Shown in pieces: positions 59,410 to 64,000 of a stretch of 64,000 bases of DNA (its first letter is position 1; every line of letters begins with the position of its first letter). The translations under genes were made by a program, and so were the position numbers. The stretch covers positions 62,001 through 126,000 of the forward strand of contig CAWAJR010000007.1 in the NCBI GenBank assembly GCA_963782465.1, given 5' to 3'. Source of the stretch: JAODBJ01 sp963782465 (GTDB lineage: Bacteria > Actinomycetota > Acidimicrobiia > IMCC26256 > PALSA-610). The notes under the pieces were generated by a model. It ran no database searches. It was not told the DNA's origin and saw only the letters and a list, made by a program, of their open reading frames with translations.

Positions 59410-60093
59410 TTAACCCCCCTGGTCGGCGCCGCCCTGCTCGGAGAGGAACAGCAACACCGCTTTGACGCGCCGGTGCACGTCGACCTCCTCGCTCAGGCCG
59501 AGCTTGGAGAACAGCGAGTTGATGTGCTTCTCGACCGCGTGCGCCGAGAGGAACAACGCCTGCGCGATCCCGGCGTTGTTGCGGCCCTGCGCCATCTGTT
59601 CGAGCACTTCTGTTTCGCGGGGCGTGAGCCGCTCGAGCGGCGACGACGGTTTCGCGGCCCGGGCGCTGACCAGCGTGTCGACGACCTTGGGATCGATCAC
59701 GCTGCCACCGCGGGCGACCTCTTCGATGGCCGACACCAGCTGCGACGGCTCCGAAACCCGGTCCTTCAGCAGGTAGGCACGGCCGCGCGACCCGTTGTTC
59801 AAGAGCGCGAGCGCGTAGCCGGGCTCCGCGAACTGGCTGAGCACGACCACGCCGGTCTCGGGGCTGCGGTCGCGCAGCTCGAGCGCGGCCCGGATGCCCT
59901 CGTCGCTCTCGGTCGGCGGCATCCGGATATCGGTGACCACGACGTCCGGTTTCTCCCGATCGACGGCTTCGAGCAGATCGTCGTAGGAGCCGACCGCCGC
60001 GACCACCTCGACGTCGTCTTCGTGGTCGAGGAGGGTCACGATGCCTTCCCGCACCAGCAGGTTGTCTTCCGCGACCACGATTCGGAGCGTCAT
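59410..60093 (-). CDS. NarL/LuxR family response regulator
   Basis: A 227-residue protein. Receiver domain: 'IVVAEDNLLVREGIVTLLDH', Asp in 'PDVVVTDIRMPP', Lys in 'AYLLKDRV'; its sequence is close to that of the receiver fused to the cyclase at 53703, indicating duplication. C-terminal GerE HTH: 'LTPRETEVLEQMAQGRNNAG' and 'LFLSAHAVEKHINSLFSKLG'. Probable DNA-binding partner of the histidine kinase at 55776. Divergent from rplU. Confidence 0.93.
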   Translation of the reverse strand: MTLRIVVAEDNLLVREGIVTLLDHEDDVEVVAAVGSYDDLLEAVDREKPDVVVTDIRMPPTESDEGIRAALELRDRSPETGVVVLSQFAEPGYALALLNNGSRGRAYLLKDRVSEPSQLVSAIEEVARGGSVIDPKVVDTLVSARAAKPSSPLERLTPRETEVLEQMAQGRNNAGIAQALFLSAHAVEKHINSLFSKLGLSEEVDVHRRVKAVLLFLSEQGGADQGG

Positions 60094-60129
60094 TCGGCGG
60101 TGACGTTATCGGGCCGCTCGGGCCGTCCC

Positions 60130-60135
60130 GCTACA
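60130..60135 (+). promoter_or_regulatory. -10 element (TACACT) of rplU-rpmA
   Basis: TACACT lies 34 nt before the rplU ATG. The leader has TGAGG ahead of the start. No -35 was confidently assigned. Confidence 0.45.
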
Positions 60136-60169
60136 CTCCCCGGGTTCCAAACGTCGGCTGAGGCTTCTG

Positions 60170-60481
60170 ATGTACGCAGTGATCCAAACCGGTGGCAAGC
60201 AGTACCGGGTCGCCGAAGGCGACCGGCTCGACGTCGAACGTCTCGGCGGCGACGCCGACACCGACGTCGCGTTGCGACCGCTGCTGCTCGTCGACGGCGG
60301 CACCGTGCTCGCCACCCCCGATCAGCTCTCCGGTGCGACCGTGAGCGCCCGCGTGGTCGGTGAGGCGAAGGGCCCGAAGATCAAGGGCTTCACCTACAAG
60401 CCGAAGTCGAACAACCGCCGCCGGTGGGGCCACCGCCAGCACTACTCCACGATCGAGATCACCGCGATCTCGCGCGGCTGA
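60170..60481 (+). CDS. rplU: 50S ribosomal protein L21
   Basis: A 103-residue protein. 'MYAVIQTGGKQYRVAEGD' and 'VVGEAKGPKIKGFTYKPKSN' (split) with the C-terminal 'GHRQHYSTIEITAI' are diagnostic of bL21, which binds 23S rRNA with L20. Followed by rpmA after 20 nt, the universal L21-L27 pair. Confidence 0.98.
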   Translation: MYAVIQTGGKQYRVAEGDRLDVERLGGDADTDVALRPLLLVDGGTVLATPDQLSGATVSARVVGEAKGPKIKGFTYKPKSNNRRRWGHRQHYSTIEITAISRG

Positions 60482-60501
60482 CACGGGGAGAGGAGCAACC
60501 G

Positions 60502-60753
60502 ATGTCGAAGAAGAAGGGCGCGGCGTCGTCGCGCAACGGTCGTGACTCCCACGCGCAGCGTCTCGGTGTGAAGCGCTTCAGCGGTGAATCGGTGACGGCG
60601 GGCACGATCATCATCCGCCAGCGCGGGACGCGCTGGCACCCCGGCTTCAACGTCGGCCGCGGCGGCGACGACACGCTGTTCGCAACCGCCGACGGCGTCG
60701 TGAAGTTCGGCACGCGCCGCGGCCGCAAGCTCGTCGACATCGTCGTCGAGTAG
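60502..60753 (+). CDS. rpmA: 50S ribosomal protein L27
   Basis: An 83-residue protein; GGAGAGGAG lies before the ATG. 'KKGAASSRNGRDSHAQRLGV' and 'GTIIIRQRGTRWHPGFNVG' identify bL27, whose N-terminal tail reaches the peptidyl-transferase centre. The N-terminus begins MSKKKG without a cleavable extension. The stop codon TAG is the first triplet of the 60751 repeat. Confidence 0.98.
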   Translation: MSKKKGAASSRNGRDSHAQRLGVKRFSGESVTAGTIIIRQRGTRWHPGFNVGRGGDDTLFATADGVVKFGTRRGRKLVDIVVE

Positions 60754-60799
60754 CAGCCTGATCAATTATCCCGAACACGGCGTCGCCGCCTGCGGGAAC
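60751..60799 (+). repeat. Half-copy of the 39005 intergenic repeat
   Basis: TAGCAGCCTGATCAATTATC and the following bases match 39006-39054 at 41 of 49 positions. The inverted second half present at 39,091-39,110 is missing here. It lies between the convergent stops of rpmA and the HelD-like gene. Confidence 0.7.
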
Positions 60800-60807
60800 C
60801 GGACCGG

Positions 60808-63123
60808 TCAGCGCAGGCCTTCGGGCAACGGTTCGGCGTGCACGATGGTGAGGCTCGTCGTCGCGCGGGTGATCGTCACGTAGAGCAGGCGGAGGCCGGC
60901 CCGGTCGGCAGTGACGAGGCGCGCCGGTTCGGTCACCACGACGTGGTCGAACTCGAGGCCTTTGGCATCGGTGGCGTCGAGCACCGCGACCGGTGCGTCG
61001 AGCGCTTCGGCCGACCCTGCGACCGCGCCGACGTCGGCGAGCGCCGCGGTGATGGCCGGGTGAACCGCGACCGGGGCGATCACCGCGACCGTTCCACCAC
61101 GTGCCCGCAGCCGGCGGGCCGCGTCCGCCACGGTGTCGACGAGGTGCTCGTGCGACACGTGCATGTAGTGCGGCGACTCGCCGGTGCTGCGAACCGACTG
61201 CGACGGCTCGACCGTCGGCGCGGCAACCGCGAGGAGCCGGGCGGCGACGTCCATGATCTCCGACGGGGTCCGGTAGTTGACCGACAGGGTCGCGAACCGC
61301 GGCGGGTTGTGCGTGGGCACGTGACGGAACACGTCCTGCCACGACGAGACCGCGCCCGGCCGTGAGGCCTGCCCGGGGTCGCCGACGAGCGTCATCGAAC
61401 CGGAAGGACAACGCCGGGCCAGCATCCGCCACTGCATCGCCGTGAGGTCTTGCGCCTCGTCGACGAGCACATGGCCGAACACGCGCGGTTCGCCGGTGCC
61501 GTCGCCGTTCGTCGCGACGCTCGGGTCGGCGTAACGGGCGGCGAGATCGGCGGCGTTCGTGAGCCCGCCGAGGCCCAGTTCGGCGATCACACGCGACGCG
61601 GTTTCCAGCGCGTCCTCGGACGAGCGGCGGCGGGCCCGACGAGGTTGCGCGGCTTCGACCGGGCCGAGCAGGGTGTCGGCTTCGTCGACCAGGCCGACGT
61701 CGCCGTCGGACCACGCGACGGTGGCGAGGTCGAGCGCCCGCGGCCGGTGCAGCGCTTCTTGCTCGTCGGGTTCGAGGATGCCGCTCGAAGCCGAGCGCAC
61801 CAGGGCGCGGAAGCCGAGCAGGTCGTTGACCAGTTCCGCGCCCGACAGCACCGGCCACATCCGATCGAGCGACTCGCGCACCTCGGGGATACGCCTGAGG
61901 CGCGCGCGCAGGTCGGCCTCCCAACCGTCGGGCGGGGCCTCGCCGCGCGCCAGCGCGCCGGCGACGGCCGGCGGCGCGACGATCGGGCGGACCCGGCCGG
62001 GCGAGTCGAGCCGGGTGGCCTGGTAGACCCGTACCGCCGACGCCTTGTAGCGCTCGACCAGCAAGTCGAGCAGCCGGCGTTGCACGTAGGGCCATTTCGC
62101 GTTGTGCGTGCCGCGGCGGCGGCGGGCCGTGTCGGCGATCCGGGCGCTGTCCTGCCGGGAGACCCGGACCCGCAGGCCGTCGACGTGGAGGGTCAGATCA
62201 CGCGGGAAGGCCCGTTCCCGATCGGTGACCGCTCGCGCGATCACCGAAGCCATCCGGGCGTCGCCCTTGATCGCGGCGACCTCGTTCGCATCGGTGGCGA
62301 CGACCCGCAGACGGGGCTTGAGCCCGACGATGGTGCTCAGCTGGACGTCTTGCTCGCCGAGCGACGGGAGGACCTGTTCGATGTAGCGGAGGAAGACCTT
62401 GCTCGGCCCCACGAGGAGCACGCCCTGCGCCGCGAGCCGGGCACGGTGCGTGTAGAGCAGGTAGGCGGCACGGTGCAGGGCGACGGCGGTCTTGCCGGTC
62501 CCGGGGCCGCCCGCCACGACGAGCACGCCGTGCATGTCGGCCCGGATCGCTTCGTCCTGCTCCGACTGGATCGTCGCGACGATGTCGTGCATCCGGCCGG
62601 TGCGGTGCTGCTCGAGCGCGGCGAGCAGCGCACCTTCACCACTCACCTGGAGCCCGGCGGCCGCGATCGCGGCCTGGTCGAACACCTCGTCGTCGAGGGC
62701 CATGATCTCGCGGCCCTTCCGGGTGAGGAAATGCCGCCGCCGCACGACCCCCATCGGTACGACCGCCGTCGCCCGGTAGAACGGTTCGGCCACCGGGGCG
62801 CGCCAGTCGACGACGAGGGGGGTGTGGGCGTCGTCCTCGACCGCGAACCGGCCGATGTAGTACGGACCGGCCTCTTCCAGATCGAGCCGGCCGAAGACGA
62901 GCGGCGAGTCGGCGATCTCCAACTCGGCGAGGCGCCGGTGGGTCACGTCGTAGGCGATGTCGCGTTCGAGGCGGGCCTGGTGCGTGCCGCCCGCCCGGAC
63001 GTCGGCGTAGGCGTCGCGTACCCGTTCGGCCGCGGCCCTCATCGCGTCCAGACGGGCATACGCGCTGTCGACGTATTCCTGTTCGGCCTCGATTTCAGGG
63101 TCGACGCGGGGTCCAGTAGTCAC
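60808..63123 (-). CDS. HelD-like UvrD/Rep-family ATPase
   Basis: A 771-residue protein; GTG start with GAGG upstream. It carries the HelD hallmarks: an N-terminal coiled-coil arm (about 8-70), 'PLVVDWRAPVAEPFY' (about 102-117), Walker A 'GGPGTGKTAVALHRAAYLLY' (205-224), 'HVLVDEAQDLTAMQW' (motif II, about 550), 'LSVNYRTPSEIMD' and 'LRLLYVTITRATTSLTIVH'. HelD/HelR proteins remove RNA polymerase from stalled or drug-bound complexes. A plain DNA helicase is the alternative. Encoded between rpmA and the HhH-GPD gene, divergent from the latter. Confidence 0.9.
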   Translation of the reverse strand: MTTGPRVDPEIEAEQEYVDSAYARLDAMRAAAERVRDAYADVRAGGTHQARLERDIAYDVTHRRLAELEIADSPLVFGRLDLEEAGPYYIGRFAVEDDAHTPLVVDWRAPVAEPFYRATAVVPMGVVRRRHFLTRKGREIMALDDEVFDQAAIAAAGLQVSGEGALLAALEQHRTGRMHDIVATIQSEQDEAIRADMHGVLVVAGGPGTGKTAVALHRAAYLLYTHRARLAAQGVLLVGPSKVFLRYIEQVLPSLGEQDVQLSTIVGLKPRLRVVATDANEVAAIKGDARMASVIARAVTDRERAFPRDLTLHVDGLRVRVSRQDSARIADTARRRRGTHNAKWPYVQRRLLDLLVERYKASAVRVYQATRLDSPGRVRPIVAPPAVAGALARGEAPPDGWEADLRARLRRIPEVRESLDRMWPVLSGAELVNDLLGFRALVRSASSGILEPDEQEALHRPRALDLATVAWSDGDVGLVDEADTLLGPVEAAQPRRARRRSSEDALETASRVIAELGLGGLTNAADLAARYADPSVATNGDGTGEPRVFGHVLVDEAQDLTAMQWRMLARRCPSGSMTLVGDPGQASRPGAVSSWQDVFRHVPTHNPPRFATLSVNYRTPSEIMDVAARLLAVAAPTVEPSQSVRSTGESPHYMHVSHEHLVDTVADAARRLRARGGTVAVIAPVAVHPAITAALADVGAVAGSAEALDAPVAVLDATDAKGLEFDHVVVTEPARLVTADRAGLRLLYVTITRATTSLTIVHAEPLPEGLR

Positions 63124-63228
63124 GCGTACCTCGCAGCGGGGGACAGACCAGGGTAGTAGAGGGCTACGGGGCGCGAAAACGTCAACGCCCGCCTACCCTG
63201 GCGACGACTGCCGTTCGGAGGAACTGCC

Positions 63229-63852
63229 ATGGCCGCGCCGAGCGCGCTGTATTTCACCCCCGACGAGGAGGCGAACCGCCTGCTCGCCACCGAGCCCTTG
63301 GCGCTCCTTCTCGGCATGCTGCTCGACCAACAGGTGACGATGGAGGCCGCATTCCGCGCCCCCTTGGTGCTGAAGGGCCGGTTGGGTGGCACCCTCGACG
63401 CCGCCGCGATCGCGGCGATGCCGCCCGAGGCGCTCGACGCGGTGTTCCGGGAGCGGCCGGCGCTGCACCGCTTCCCCGGCGCGATGGCGAAACGGGCCCA
63501 GGCGCTGTGCCGGCACATGGTCGAGCACTACGGCGGCCGGCCGGAGCAGAGCTGGCAAGGCGCGCAGTCGGGCGCGGAGCTGCTCGAACGCATGGAAGGG
63601 CTCCCGGGTTTCGGGGAGGCGAAAGCGCGCATCTTCGTCGGGGTGCTCGGCAAACGTCTCGGGGTGCGCCCGCCGGGTTGGGAGACCGCCGCGGCCGATT
63701 GGGCGTCGATCGCCGACGTCGATGCGTTCGAGCGGGTCGGCGAGATCCGCGACAAGAAACGGGCCGCGAAGGCGCAGGCCGCAACGACGGCGAAGCCCGC
63801 GACGCGCGCGAAGGCTGCGAAACCCACCAAGACCAGCAAGGCGATGAAGTAG
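63229..63852 (+). CDS. HhH-GPD type base-excision repair protein
   Basis: A 207-residue protein; GGAGGAA lies before the ATG. 'LLLGMLLDQQVTMEAAFRAP' and the helix-hairpin-helix 'GLPGFGEAKARIFVGVLGKR' match the actinobacterial TIGR03252 family of short HhH-GPD proteins. The usual catalytic Asp or Lys after the HhH motif cannot be assigned with confidence. The C-terminus is a basic Lys/Ala tail (about 178-207), likely a DNA-binding extension. Confidence 0.85.
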   Translation: MAAPSALYFTPDEEANRLLATEPLALLLGMLLDQQVTMEAAFRAPLVLKGRLGGTLDAAAIAAMPPEALDAVFRERPALHRFPGAMAKRAQALCRHMVEHYGGRPEQSWQGAQSGAELLERMEGLPGFGEAKARIFVGVLGKRLGVRPPGWETAAADWASIADVDAFERVGEIRDKKRAAKAQAATTAKPATRAKAAKPTKTSKAMK

Positions 63853-63855
63853 CTC

Positions 63856-64000
63856 TTGTCCGCGTTCGTCGACGAAGCACAACTGAACGTCAAAGGTGGC
63901 GACGGCGGGGCCGGCAGCGTGTCGTTCCGGCGCGAGTCGCACGTCCCCAAGGGCGGGCCCGACGGCGGCGACGGCGGGAAGGGCGGCGATATCTGGCTCG
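63856..64000 (+). CDS. obgE: GTPase Obg (3' truncated by window end)
   Basis: 48 codons from a TTG start (4 nt after the previous stop). The N-terminus 'AFVDEAQLNVKGGDGGAGSV' and 'GGPDGGDGGKGGDIWL' is the glycine-rich Obg fold that begins every Obg GTPase, a ribosome-assembly and stress factor. No strong Shine-Dalgarno is visible. The order rplU-rpmA-obgE is conserved, here interrupted by the HelD and HhH-GPD genes. Confidence 0.95.
   Translation, partial: MSAFVDEAQLNVKGGDGGAGSVSFRRESHVPKGGPDGGDGGKGGDIWL

Noticed and set aside
60121..60170. L21 leader regulatory RNA
   Set aside because: The leader is only about 30 nt and no stable structure was seen, so there is no evidence for an autoregulatory element.

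Overview
The window is high-GC DNA from an actinobacterium. The order tig-clpP-clpX, valS-folC, ndk, mreBCD-mrdA-rodA, a B12-binding radical SAM gene, a DUF2344 gene, rne, rplU-rpmA-obgE is the conserved actinobacterial cell-wall/ribosome block. DUF6325, DUF7144, SHOCT and xGYWLVxxDGG-repeat proteins point to Actinomycetota, possibly an Acidimicrobiia-type lineage; the last step is inference. No prophage, insertion sequence, CRISPR array or plasmid backbone is visible.

Layout. 1-3.4 kb: 3' end of a secreted PQQ-type propeller gene, tRNA-Gly, a membrane-tethered DnaJ-domain protein, a VOC protein and a DUF1269 protein. 3.4-11.5 kb: a cluster of small membrane and stress-type genes (DUF2252, PLDc_N-SHOCT, a K+ channel, holin-4-like, DUF7144, DUF6325, RDD, YihY/BrkB). 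Four intergenic inverted repeats built on (G/A)ATCACC lie between 5.2 and 14.4 kb. 11.5-21.6 kb: regulators and enzymes, namely a MalT-type LuxR regulator with three frameshifts, a GAP-family membrane protein, an ECF41-type sigma factor operon with its own recognisable promoter, a Tat-exported amine oxidase, a secreted protein, an AraC regulator divergent from a methyltransferase, a SnoaL-like protein and tRNA-Pro. 22-26 kb: a secreted papain-like protease with IPT/TIG domains, a CBS pair and an OYE/FadH flavoenzyme. 26-29.4 kb: trigger factor and ClpP-ClpX, the protein quality-control operon. 29.4-33 kb: methyltransferase, acetyltransferase, an ABC ATPase (frameshifted) and a secreted propeller-CAP protein. 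33-51.6 kb: the conserved block from valS to rne, with a Gfo/Idh-DUF6807 pair and a propeller gene inserted. 51.6-60.1 kb: a signalling island inserted between rne and rplU, holding an MBL hydrolase, a cyclic-nucleotide-binding protein, a response regulator fused to a class III nucleotide cyclase, an orphan LolD-like ATPase, a NarX-type kinase, a DUF2510-metalloprotease and two further response regulators. 60.1-64 kb: rplU, rpmA, a HelD-like ATPase, an HhH-GPD protein and the start of obgE.

How the genes work together. MreBCD, PBP2 and RodA form the rod-shape peptidoglycan machinery. Tig and ClpXP cover folding and degradation. The rne-flanking island can be read as a complete second-messenger circuit: sensor kinase, receiver-cyclase, cNMP receptor and possible MBL phosphodiesterase. 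The SDR-ECF41 pair looks autoregulated from a TGTCACA-N16-CGTC promoter.

Quality note. Six genes carry eight single-base frameshifts, several in short G/C runs. This suggests either residual sequencing error or an unusual amount of gene decay. The six genes are listed as frameshifted with their full extents.
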